Of a DNA stretch of 11,042 bases, positions 1-5,942 are shown piece after piece. The notes under the pieces are model-generated. The model saw only the letters and a program-made list of their open reading frames with translations, had not been told where the DNA came from and did no database searches. This DNA comes from JBIICI01 sp044238935 (lineage in GTDB: Bacteria; Pseudomonadota; Alphaproteobacteria; Micavibrionales; Micavibrionaceae), in contig JBIICI010000031.1 of NCBI GenBank assembly GCA_044238935.1, positions 1 through 11,042 of the forward strand, written 5' to 3'. A program made the position numbers and the translations under genes. Positions within the stretch are counted from its first letter, which is position 1; each line of letters opens with the position of its first letter.

Positions 1-784
1 CATCATAAAAATCCATCCCCACCAAAGGGGTCAAATCCCACATATTGCGATCCAATGATTTTGGGGCAGGTTTTTGAAAATAATCATGGGATAAATAGTT
101 TTCTAAAATAGCGGAATGAACATTCCCCTTCGCCGCAAATTGACCCTCAGGATCATACTCTAAATCCGCATAATGGCTTTTGACCCAATCATTCATTAAT
201 GCATTGCCTGTTCCTGTATCAAAGGCCACAACTTGGTTTGCATCCTGTGCATCGCCAATCCATGTCATATTGGCAACGCCACCAATGTTAAGAATGGCTT
301 TTGTCCCTGTTACGGATTGCGATAACATTTGATGAAATAATGGAATAAGCGGCGCCCCCTGCCCTCCATTTTGAACATCGGCTTGGCGGAATTGGTGAAT
401 GACCGGCACATGAAAATGATCTGCCAAAGCCTGTGCATCGCCAATCTGAAATGTAAATCCCATCGCAGGATCATGGGTAATTGTTTGTCCGTGAAAGCCG
501 ATATAATCGATTGATAGATCGGAATGCGCTTGCATTAACTGCGTTGCCACATCCACATGTGCATGATGCAAATAGGATTCAGCCAATATAATTTTTTGAT
601 CATGATCTCTTAACCCAAAGCAATCTTTAATCGCTTGGCGCGTTTTAGGATCATAGGGGATGCTGATAAAATCAATCGCCTCAAAAAAATTCAACCCATC
701 TGTGCGCACCAAAGCCGCATCAACACCATCCACAGATGTACCGCTCATGAACCCGATAATGGTATATTCCTTATGTGCGTGCAC
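1..784 (-). CDS. anmK: Anhydro-N-acetylmuramic acid kinase (partial, 3' end off the left edge)
   Basis: This enzyme phosphorylates and hydrolyses 1,6-anhydro-MurNAc to MurNAc-6-phosphate in the cytosol, a step of peptidoglycan recycling. My minus-strand translation gives the ASKHA-kinase signatures in order: GFMSGTSVDGVDAA near the N-terminus, IGFHGQTITHDP around residues 100-110, the NGGQGAPL loop, LNIGGVANMTWIGD, FDTGTGNALMNDW and KSLDRN near the edge. About 261 codons are visible; the family is usually about 370 residues, so roughly the last 110 are missing. I chose GTG at 784 because an in-frame stop lies a few codons upstream with no other start between, and because it puts the MSGTS motif at the usual distance from the N-terminus. 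The Shine-Dalgarno site is weak. The gene diverges from tyrS across a 91-bp gap, a common neighbourhood in proteobacteria. The TGTGN variant of the usual TGPGN loop is a minor difference. Confidence 0.95.
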   Translation of the reverse strand, partial: MHAHKEYTIIGFMSGTSVDGVDAALVRTDGLNFFEAIDFISIPYDPKTRQAIKDCFGLRDHDQKIILAESYLHHAHVDVATQLMQAHSDLSIDYIGFHGQTITHDPAMGFTFQIGDAQALADHFHVPVIHQFRQADVQNGGQGAPLIPLFHQMLSQSVTGTKAILNIGGVANMTWIGDAQDANQVVAFDTGTGNALMNDWVKSHYADLEYDPEGQFAAKGNVHSAILENYLSHDYFQKPAPKSLDRNMWDLTPLVGMDFYD

Positions 785-875
785 GCCTGTAACCCATATG
801 ATTTACAAATGCATATAAATATGCTTAATTCAAAAGAAATCACCATAACAAAACTCAATAAAAGATACAAGAATC

Positions 876-2126
876 ATGACACAACAATTCAAATCTGATT
901 TTCTCAATATTCTACAAGAACGCGGCCTGCTGTATCAATGCAGCGATGTGCATGCATTGGATGACCAATTATCCCAAGGAATCTGCACCGCTTATATTGG
1001 GTATGACGCCACCGCAAAGAGCCTGCATATTGGAAATTTAGTGACGGTGATGATGCTACGTCGTTTTCAACAAGCCGGACACAAACCCATGGTTTTAATG
1101 GGAGGCGGCACAACGCGCGTGGGCGATCCCTCAGGCAAAGACACTGTGCGTCAGTTATTAGATGATGATGCCATTAACCAAAATATCAACAGCTTAAAAT
1201 CCATTTACGCACAATTCCTAAGATTCGATGACAGCGCAACAGGGGCGCAAATGGTCAATAATGCTGATTGGTTATTATCGTTGAATTATGTTGATTTTCT
1301 ACGCGATTACGGACGACATTTTTCAGTCAATCGGATGTTAGGGATGGATTCAGTTAAAAGCAGGCTGGAGCGCGAACAGAATTTATCATTCTTGGAATTT
1401 AACTATTCAATCCTACAGGCCTATGATTTTGTTGAATTAAAACGCCGCTATAATGTGATTCTGCAATTAGGGGGGTCAGATCAATGGGGCAATATTGTTT
1501 CAGGCGTTGATTTAGGACGCCGTGTTTTATCTGAACCTATTTTTGCGCTCACATGCCCTTTATTGCTCAATAGTGAAGGCAAAAAAATGGGGAAATCTGT
1601 GGACGGTGCCATTTGGTTAAATGCCGATATGCGCACCCCTTACGAATATTACCAATATTTCCGCAACGTCAATGATCAAGATGTTGGAAAAATTCTGCGC
1701 TTTTTCACCGATATACCTATGGATGAAATTCACCGTTTGGAATCCTTACAAGGATCAGAGATTAATCACGCCAAAGAAATTGCTGCCTTTGAAATCACCA
1801 AAATGTGCCACGGCGAAAACGCTGCCACCAGCGCCCAAGCCACCGCACGCGCAACATTTGCCGATGGCGGTGTGGGCGATGATTTACCGATTATCATTTT
1901 GGATCAAACACAATTTCAAAATGGCGAAATTTCATTGGTCGATGTCATGGTTGCCAGCAATCTTGTGACCTCAAAATCCGAAGCACGCCGCGCCATTGAA
2001 CAAGGCGGCGTCAAGATCAACAATGAAAAATGCGATGACGTGAATCACACACTGAAACCCACAGACCTAAACCAAGATTTGAAATTATCTGTGGGGAAGA
2101 AAAAACATTGTTTGGTGAGGCTATAA
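876..2126 (+). CDS. tyrS: Tyrosyl-tRNA synthetase
   Basis: This cytosolic class I enzyme charges tRNA-Tyr. The 416-residue length is normal for the bacterial TyrS type. The Rossmann catalytic domain carries the HIGH-type motif as HIGN (residues 51-54) and the KMSKS loop as KMGKS (237-241). QLGGSDQWGNI (about 197-207) is the characteristic tyrosine/ATP-site segment. The C-terminal 65 or so residues form the S4-like RNA-binding domain (SLVDVMVASNLVTSKSEARR, then QGGVKIN). The start at ATG 876 gives the expected N-terminus (a short helix then ERGLLYQCSD). No clear Shine-Dalgarno site precedes it; only A-rich sequence does. The gene diverges from anmK and converges on the marR gene, ending 37 bp before it. 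No strong terminator is visible in that gap. Confidence 0.98.
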   Translation: MTQQFKSDFLNILQERGLLYQCSDVHALDDQLSQGICTAYIGYDATAKSLHIGNLVTVMMLRRFQQAGHKPMVLMGGGTTRVGDPSGKDTVRQLLDDDAINQNINSLKSIYAQFLRFDDSATGAQMVNNADWLLSLNYVDFLRDYGRHFSVNRMLGMDSVKSRLEREQNLSFLEFNYSILQAYDFVELKRRYNVILQLGGSDQWGNIVSGVDLGRRVLSEPIFALTCPLLLNSEGKKMGKSVDGAIWLNADMRTPYEYYQYFRNVNDQDVGKILRFFTDIPMDEIHRLESLQGSEINHAKEIAAFEITKMCHGENAATSAQATARATFADGGVGDDLPIIILDQTQFQNGEISLVDVMVASNLVTSKSEARRAIEQGGVKINNEKCDDVNHTLKPTDLNQDLKLSVGKKKHCLVRL

Positions 2127-2163
2127 AGGGATTAAAATATAAATTGGAAATACTATAGTTTTT

Positions 2164-2613
2164 TTAGAAAGTTCTATAGTTACGTATTGTCTCTAATATA
2201 CTTGCTAAAGTGACAATCTCTTTTTCATTCATGTTCTTTAGAAAATGCTCGCGCACTGCATCACGGTAGAAGGGCCACATGGCGCGACGGAGTTTCTTTC
2301 CTTCTGCAGTAATCACTGCATAGGCTCCACGCGCATCACTGTCACAGACTTCACGTTCTACGAACCCCTGTTTTTCCATCCGATCAATAAGTCGCGTCAC
2401 ATTAAATTTTTTAAGTAACATTCTTTCACCAAGCTCTGAAAACCTCAATTTTCCATCTTTAGACAAATCCAGTTCCAGCAACACATCATACCAAGAAAGT
2501 GGTGGAAAACCTGCATCTTTAAGAGCCCCTTCTACACAATCCATTACATGATGAGAAGATCTCAACCATGAAACCCAAGCATTTTGTTCTATTTTACTAA
2601 AATCCTTACTCAT
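2164..2613 (-). CDS. MarR-family transcriptional regulator
   Basis: A 149-residue winged-helix repressor-type protein. An N-terminal dimerisation helix (about 5-34) is followed by the helix-turn-helix region (about 40-80, including LSWYDVLLELDLSKDGKLRFSE and LLKKFNVTRLIDRMEKQGFV) and the wing with the family D-x-R-G signature (DARG, 93-96), then C-terminal dimer helices. There are two cysteines: Cys26 in helix 1 and Cys90 at the wing base. A cysteine in helix 1 resembles redox-sensing MarR proteins such as OhrR, but this is inference. It diverges from the rhodanese-doxX pair, and the intervening gap contains two copies of a palindrome, so it very likely represses itself and that pair. No Shine-Dalgarno site precedes ATG 2613, and a promoter whose -10 ends at 2620 would make the mRNA leaderless or nearly so. 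The ligand cannot be read from the sequence. Confidence 0.92.
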   Translation of the reverse strand: MSKDFSKIEQNAWVSWLRSSHHVMDCVEGALKDAGFPPLSWYDVLLELDLSKDGKLRFSELGERMLLKKFNVTRLIDRMEKQGFVEREVCDSDARGAYAVITAEGKKLRRAMWPFYRDAVREHFLKNMNEKEIVTLASILETIRNYRTF

Positions 2614-2619
2614 GAAATC

Positions 2620-2647
2620 ACTATAGCAAAAAAAGTTGCATTCGCAA
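2620..2647 (-). promoter_or_regulatory. Predicted promoter of the marR gene, overlapped by operator 1
   Basis: On the minus strand TTGCGA (2647-2642), a 16-bp spacer and TATAGT (2625-2620) fit a sigma70-type promoter (4/6 and 5/6 matches). Transcription would begin about 7 nt after the -10 box, at or next to the ATG at 2613. The -35 box lies inside the upstream palindrome (2635-2648), so bound regulator would block RNA polymerase, which suggests autorepression. This is a by-eye prediction. Confidence 0.6.
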
Positions 2648-2648
2648 C
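2635..2648. promoter_or_regulatory. Operator 1: GTTGC-N4-GCAAC inverted repeat
   Basis: GTTGCATTCGCAAC has perfect 5-bp arms around a 4-bp centre and matches operator 2 at 12 of 14 positions. Two near-identical palindromes between divergent genes, one of which encodes a MarR protein, is the classical arrangement for MarR operators. The two centres are 37 bp apart, about 3.5 helical turns. Confidence 0.75.
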
Positions 2649-2662
2649 CAAATAAGCGTATA

Positions 2663-2694
2663 TAAAATATAGTTGCATATGCAACTATATTTTA
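2663..2694. promoter_or_regulatory. Operator 2: perfect 32-bp palindrome in front of the rhodanese gene
   Basis: Every base from 2663 to 2678 pairs with its partner from 2694 back to 2679. The core is GTTGCATATGCAAC, flanked by AT-rich arms (ATATAGTTG / CAACTATAT). It ends at the first base of the AAGGAG ribosome-binding site. A likely -10 box for the rhodanese gene (TATATA at 2659 or TATAAA at 2661) overlaps its left edge, so the transcription start would fall within it. Binding would occlude initiation. In RNA the distal half could also fold, but the DNA-operator reading is simpler because operator 1 shares the core. Confidence 0.8.
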
Positions 2695-2706
2695 AGGAGA
2701 AAGAAC

Positions 2707-3039
2707 ATGACACAAACAATTACACGCAGCGAAATCAAAACCGCCCTCGATAAGCAAGAATCCATAACGTTTGTCGAAGCACTGCCAGAAAAATATTTCA
2801 ATGATGCTCATTTGCCAAATGCGTTGCAGATTAATCATGACGAAGTAGATTCAAAAGCAACCCTGTTGCTGCTGAATAAATCGGCTAAAATAATAGTCTA
2901 TTGCTCGAATGCATCTTGCTCCAACTCTGAAAAAGTCGCTACACGACTTTTTCAGCTTGGTTACACCAACGTATATAAATACACGGAAGGCAAGCAAGAC
3001 TGGATTGAAGCAGGACTACCCATTCAAAAACTAGCATAA
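2707..3039 (+). CDS. Single-domain rhodanese-like sulfurtransferase
   Basis: A 110-residue cytosolic protein consisting of one rhodanese domain, the family that carries sulfane sulfur as a cysteine persulfide. Visible features are FVEALPEKYFNDAHLPNALQI (an N-terminal strand, then the family's xHxPxA segment at about 34-39), the active-site strand KIIVYCSNASCSNS with the predicted catalytic Cys66, and the closing segment YTNVYKYTEGKQDWIEAGLP. The loop after Cys66 is SNASC rather than the commoner xxGxR, and it brings in a second cysteine, Cys71. This suggests possible disulfide or redox chemistry and a different acceptor (inference). The start is clear: AAGGAG at 2694-2699 lies 7 nt before ATG 2707. 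The stop codon overlaps the ribosome-binding site of doxX, so the two are cotranscribed. Regulation by the divergent MarR protein is likely. Confidence 0.92.
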   Translation: MTQTITRSEIKTALDKQESITFVEALPEKYFNDAHLPNALQINHDEVDSKATLLLLNKSAKIIVYCSNASCSNSEKVATRLFQLGYTNVYKYTEGKQDWIEAGLPIQKLA

Positions 3040-3049
3040 GGAGCAATCT

Positions 3050-3454
3050 ATGAAATTATCACAATATGAGAAAACAGAAATTGCAGCTTTTTTGCTACGC
3101 ATCAGCCTTGGCGTTATGTGGCTTGCCCATGCAGGATTGAAATTCTTTGTATTCACCATTTCCGGATTCGCAGGTTGGCTAGAAAACCAGAATCTTCCGA
3201 GCTTTGCTGCATGGCCTGTCTTTTTGATGGAAGTGATTGGCGGAATACTAATCCTTCTTGGTGTTTATGGTCGTTATGCTTCTTTGATACTATTGCCTAT
3301 TATGGCAGTAGCTATGTCCACTCATATACATAATGGCTGGGCACATACAAGCGCAGGAGGTGGTTGGGAATATCCATTATTTCTTATAATAGCATCTGTT
3401 GTCCATTTCCTTCTTGGTGATGGAAAATATGCTGTATCCCTAAACAAAGCTTAG
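3050..3454 (+). CDS. DoxX-family inner-membrane protein
   Basis: A 134-residue membrane protein of the DoxX/DoxD type with four predicted helices at about 11-35, 53-72, 76-95 and 108-124. The family-typical first helix (LLRISLGVMWLAHAGLKF) is followed by a loop, FLMEVIGGILILLGVYGRYASL, and a histidine-containing stretch (HIHNGWAH, 92-99). There is no signal peptide apart from the first helix. An AAGGAG at 3038-3043 overlaps the rhodanese stop codon, with ATG 3050 close behind, indicating an operon. DoxX proteins are linked to quinone and thiol redox processes. In M. tuberculosis a DoxX-SseA (rhodanese)-SodA membrane complex handles oxidative stress, which makes this pairing meaningful, although the biochemical role of this copy is unknown. 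Confidence 0.9.
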   Translation: MKLSQYEKTEIAAFLLRISLGVMWLAHAGLKFFVFTISGFAGWLENQNLPSFAAWPVFLMEVIGGILILLGVYGRYASLILLPIMAVAMSTHIHNGWAHTSAGGGWEYPLFLIIASVVHFLLGDGKYAVSLNKA

Positions 3455-3507
3455 ACCGTAAGAGGGGTAAAATTAAAATGATTATATCATTCGGTCTATT
3501 TACCCTT
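3453..3507 (+). terminator. Possible terminator / competing stem-loops after doxX
   Basis: Three inverted repeats interleave. AGACCG (3453-3458) pairs with CGGTCT (3492-3497), AATGAT (3477-3482) pairs with ATCATT (3486-3491), and GGGTAAA (3465-3471) pairs with TTTACCC (3499-3505), followed by a short T-rich run. The first and third cross each other, so they would compete or form a pseudoknot. As the first structure after the operon it may stop transcription, but it lacks a long GC stem and a long U tract. Confidence 0.4.
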
Positions 3508-3525
3508 TATTTCCCTGCCTTATGA

Positions 3526-3596
3526 CGTCATGCTGTGCCCCGACACGGCATCTCGTGCTTATAGGCGGGAGATACCGGATCACGTCCGCTATGACG
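3526..3596. repeat. Cloverleaf-foldable palindromic repeat (REP/MITE-like)
   Basis: The outer arms CGTCAT (3526-3531) and ATGACG (3591-3596) pair exactly. Between them are three hairpins: GCTGTG/CACGGC (3532-3537 with 3544-3549, one G-T pair), ATCTC/GAGAT (3550-3554 with 3569-3573) and CGGA/TCCG (3576-3579 with 3585-3588). This four-stem architecture, and segments such as GGAGATACCGGATCA, resemble dispersed intergenic palindromic repeats found in many alphaproteobacterial genomes (from memory, not searched). It has no tRNA features. Only one copy lies in this window, so dispersal cannot be shown here. Confidence 0.65.
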
Positions 3597-3624
3597 ATTC
3601 CTGTTCAGAACACCATAAACAAAT

Positions 3625-3747
3625 TTATTTGGGTTGACTATAACGCGCCGCATAGGCCGCTGAACGATCCACTTTTGTTGGGTTCTTCCCCGAAAAGGCA
3701 CCGCCGCCATGCGGTGCAGAGCGACCATAAGTATCAACAATAATTTT
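3625..3747 (-). pseudogene. metK: Relic of S-adenosylmethionine synthetase (metK), 36 codons
   Basis: Minus-strand codons from 3747 to 3640 read KIIVDTYG, then HGGGAFSGKNPTKVD, then RSAAYAARY. This is the highly conserved central segment of MetK (about residues 225-265 of a protein near 385-390). Homology stops on both sides: upstream an in-frame TGA lies at 3757-3759, and downstream the frame runs four non-homologous codons to TAA at 3625-3627. There is no room for the rest of the gene between lepA and the cloverleaf repeat. Two conserved positions have changed: the second Gly of TYGG is Arg, and the Asp of the G-K-D-P segment is Asn. The remnant is on the same strand as lepA, just beyond its stop codon. 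It cannot encode an active enzyme and is either a decayed metK or a copied fragment. Confidence 0.85.
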
Positions 3748-3764
3748 ATGAGATAATCAAACCT

Positions 3765-5570
3765 CTATTGATCGCCCATCTTCAGCGCAGAAATAAACGC
3801 GCTTTGGGGGATGTCAACATTGCCATATTGACGCATTTTCTTCTTGCCTTCTTTTTGTTTATCTAGCAATTTTCGTTTACGCGATACATCGCCGCCGTAA
3901 CATTTTGCGGTCACATCTTTGCGTAAGGCGGATAAGGATTCACGGGCAATAATTTTACCACCAATGGCGGCTTGGATGGCGATTTTGAACATTTGGCGCG
4001 GGATAAGGTCTTTTAGGCGTTCGCATAAATGCCGCCCCCTGCGCTCGGCTTGTGATCTATGCACAATCATTGCCAACGCATCAACAGGGGCATCATTGAC
4101 GCGAATATCCATTTTCACCAGATCATTTTCCGCATAGCCGTCCAGTTCGTAATCAAAGCTGGCATATCCACGCGATATGCTTTTCAGGCGGTCATAAAAA
4201 TCAAACACGACTTCATTCAGCGGTAGTTTATAAATCAACATCGCGCGATTACCGACATAGGTTAATTCTTGTTGCACGCCGCGACGCTCTTCGCATAATT
4301 GCAACAGACCACCCAAATAATCATCGGGGGTCAGGATACTGGCTTTAATCCATGGCTCTTCGATATGATCAATATAGACAACATCAGGCATATCAACGGG
4401 GTTATAAAGCTCCTTCACTGTCCCATCATTCATATGCAAGCGATAGACAACAGACGGGGCAGTGGGGATCAGATCAAGGTCAAATTCGCGCGATAGACGC
4501 TCTTGGATAATTTCCATATGCAGCAATCCCAAGAACCCACAGCGAAAGCCTAAACCTAAGGCTTGGGAGCTTTCCATTTCATAGTGTAGAGAGGCATCAT
4601 TGAGGCGTAATTTCCCCAATGAATCGCGTAATTTCTCAAATTCAGACGCATCAACAGGAAACAGGGAACAAAAAACCATCGGCACGGATGGTTTAAACCC
4701 TGCTAATTTCTCCGCACATTGCATGCGCTCATCCGTGATCGTATCGCCCACTTGGGTTTCTTGAATATCTTTAATCGATGCCGTGATAAAGCCCATTTCA
4801 CCGGGCCCTAGCTGTTCCAGCATCACGGGTTTTGGCGTAAACATCCCCACGCGGTCAATATCGCGTGTGGCCTTGCTGTTCATAAAGCGAATTTTTTGCC
4901 CTTTTTTCAAATATCCGTCAATCACGCGCACCAGTACGACCACGCCCAAATACGAATCATACCAGCTATCGACCAATAGTGCCTTGGTGGGGGCGTCTTT
5001 GTCGCCCTCAGGCGCAGGCAGGCGCGTGACAATCGCCTCCAGTAAATCATCAACGCCTAAACCGCTTTTGCCTGAAACCATCACCGCCTCATCGGCAGGC
5101 AGCCCAATCACTTCCTCAACTTGCTCGGCAATGCGCTCTGGTTCAGCGGCAGGTAAGTCAACTTTATTGATAACAGATATAATTTCATGATTATTATCAA
5201 TGGCTTGATACACATTCGCCAGCGTCTGAGCCTCCACCCCTTGCGTGGCATCCACGATCAAGAGTGATCCTTCACACGATGCAAGAGAGCGCGAAACCTC
5301 ATAGGCAAAATCGACATGCCCCGGTGTATCCATCACATTCAACTGATATTCAATGCCGTCTTTTGCGGTATAGGACAAGCGCACAGTTTGCGCCTTAATG
5401 GTAATGCCGCGCTCTTTTTCAATATCCATCGAATCCAGCACTTGGGCGGTCATTTCCCGCGCTTCTAATCCGCCGCAGGTTTGAATCAACCGATCCGCCA
5501 ACGTGCTTTTGCCATGGTCAATATGTGCGATAATCGCAAAATTCCGAATATGTGTTTGCTTTTCTTTCAT
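3765..5570 (-). CDS. lepA: Elongation factor 4 (LepA), translational GTPase
   Basis: A ribosome-associated GTPase with the five-domain EF4 layout at the usual length (601 residues). The GTP-binding motifs are AHIDHGKST (15-23), GITIKAQT in switch I (55-62), DTPGH (81-85) and NKVD (135-138). An EF-Tu-like domain II and EF-G-like domains III and V follow. The C-terminal domain unique to EF4 is present, with RKRKLLDKQKEGKKKMRQYG and VDIPQSAFI near the end. The start at ATG 5570 gives a normal N-terminus. There is no Shine-Dalgarno site near it, and a promoter ending 8 bp upstream suggests a leaderless or near-leaderless transcript. The gene stands alone, with a small-ORF region upstream and a metK relic downstream. 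Confidence 0.99.
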   Translation of the reverse strand: MKEKQTHIRNFAIIAHIDHGKSTLADRLIQTCGGLEAREMTAQVLDSMDIEKERGITIKAQTVRLSYTAKDGIEYQLNVMDTPGHVDFAYEVSRSLASCEGSLLIVDATQGVEAQTLANVYQAIDNNHEIISVINKVDLPAAEPERIAEQVEEVIGLPADEAVMVSGKSGLGVDDLLEAIVTRLPAPEGDKDAPTKALLVDSWYDSYLGVVVLVRVIDGYLKKGQKIRFMNSKATRDIDRVGMFTPKPVMLEQLGPGEMGFITASIKDIQETQVGDTITDERMQCAEKLAGFKPSVPMVFCSLFPVDASEFEKLRDSLGKLRLNDASLHYEMESSQALGLGFRCGFLGLLHMEIIQERLSREFDLDLIPTAPSVVYRLHMNDGTVKELYNPVDMPDVVYIDHIEEPWIKASILTPDDYLGGLLQLCEERRGVQQELTYVGNRAMLIYKLPLNEVVFDFYDRLKSISRGYASFDYELDGYAENDLVKMDIRVNDAPVDALAMIVHRSQAERRGRHLCERLKDLIPRQMFKIAIQAAIGGKIIARESLSALRKDVTAKCYGGDVSRKRKLLDKQKEGKKKMRQYGNVDIPQSAFISALKMGDQ

Positions 5571-5578
5571 ATAGGGAA

Positions 5579-5607
5579 TTTATAGCCTTAAGCCATCAAA
5601 AAGCCAA
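5579..5607 (-). promoter_or_regulatory. Predicted lepA promoter (leaderless or nearly so)
   Basis: On the minus strand TTGGCT (5607-5602), a 17-bp spacer and TATAAA (5584-5579) match the sigma70 consensus at 4/6 and 5/6. The -10 box ends 8 bases before the lepA ATG, so transcription should start at or within a few bases of it. This agrees with the missing ribosome-binding site. Confidence 0.6.
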
Positions 5608-5631
5608 GGGAAATTTTGAGAGAAACTGAGG

Positions 5632-5736
5632 TTAAACACGTAGATGTTTAAATTTGCCCATATGTGGATTCTGAGGCGTTAAATCTTTAGGAAGATTGTT
5701 AATACGTTGCTTGAGTGTAGCTTGATTAGCCCGCAT
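5632..5736 (-). CDS. Small ORF 2, basic 34-residue peptide, unrecognised
   Basis: Codons run from ATG 5736 to TAA at 5632-5634. The peptide is rich in Lys/Arg (MRANQATLKQR, then KFKHLRV at the end) with a single acidic residue, and has no membrane segment or signal peptide. A GGAG at 5744-5747 (minus) sits 7 nt before the ATG, and the ATG overlaps the last 11 nt of small ORF 1, which suggests translational coupling. The frame is also open upstream of the ATG (reading LVWSPLM), so ORFs 1 and 2 could instead be halves of one gene of about 80 codons split by a frameshift. I do not recognise a family. Confidence 0.4.
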   Translation of the reverse strand: MRANQATLKQRINNLPKDLTPQNPHMGKFKHLRV

Positions 5737-5863
5737 GAGAGGGCTCCACACCAAGAGCTTGCTTGGCTTCATGCACAACGTTTCCTAAAGCTGTATTTGC
5801 AACGGTTTGTAACTGATTGAATTGTGGCGCAAGAGTCTTAATTAAGTTTTGTACAATTGGCAT
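5726..5863 (-). CDS. Small ORF 1, 45-residue amphipathic peptide, unrecognised
   Basis: Codons run from ATG 5863 to TAA at 5726-5728. The peptide begins MPIVQNLIKTLAPQFNQLQT and looks like an amphipathic helix, nearly neutral overall, with no transmembrane stretch. Support for real expression is unusually good for so short an ORF: AAGGGGG immediately precedes the ATG (4-nt spacing from the G run), and a well-spaced promoter lies about 38 bp upstream. It shares its end with small ORF 2 in another frame. No family is recognised. A frameshifted remnant of a longer gene is an alternative. Confidence 0.5.
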   Translation of the reverse strand: MPIVQNLIKTLAPQFNQLQTVANTALGNVVHEAKQALGVEPSHAG

Positions 5864-5900
5864 AAGACCCCCTTCTTTTAGATAAAGTCAATATCCAAAC

Positions 5901-5929
5901 ATTGTAACATAATTCACTTATATTGTAAA
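5901..5929 (-). promoter_or_regulatory. Predicted sigma70 promoter for the small ORFs
   Basis: On the minus strand TTTACA (5929-5924), exactly 17 bp and TACAAT (5906-5901) match 5/6 at each box, making it the best-looking promoter in the window. The start would be near 5894, giving a leader of about 30 nt that includes the G-rich ribosome-binding site of small ORF 1. It could also feed lepA. Confidence 0.65.
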
Positions 5930-5942
5930 AGAAAAAATATAA

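Noticed and set aside
811..824. GCATAT-AA-ATATGC inverted repeat between anmK and tyrS as an operator
   Set aside because: Short and AT-rich, single copy, and no regulator nearby; chance is a sufficient explanation.
635..898. 87-codon plus-strand ORF overlapping the tyrS start
   Set aside because: It is antisense to anmK, whose conserved MSGTS motif is in the opposite strand, and runs out of frame into tyrS.
2152..2180. ACTATAG / CTATAGT inverted repeat between tyrS and marR as a terminator
   Set aside because: A 7-bp AT-rich stem with a 15-nt loop is too weak to call; its right arm lies inside the marR coding sequence.
2663..2694. Riboswitch or RNA thermometer before the rhodanese gene
   Set aside because: The same core occurs as a second DNA palindrome over the marR promoter, so a protein operator explains it better.
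3526..3596. tRNA gene, because the repeat folds as a cloverleaf
   Set aside because: Stem lengths are wrong, there is no anticodon-loop or T-loop consensus and no acceptor end; the fold fits a palindromic repeat.
3522..3743. Open frames of 70-73 codons on both strands after doxX
   Set aside because: They lie over the cloverleaf repeat and the metK relic in other frames, have no ribosome-binding site and show no recognisable protein.
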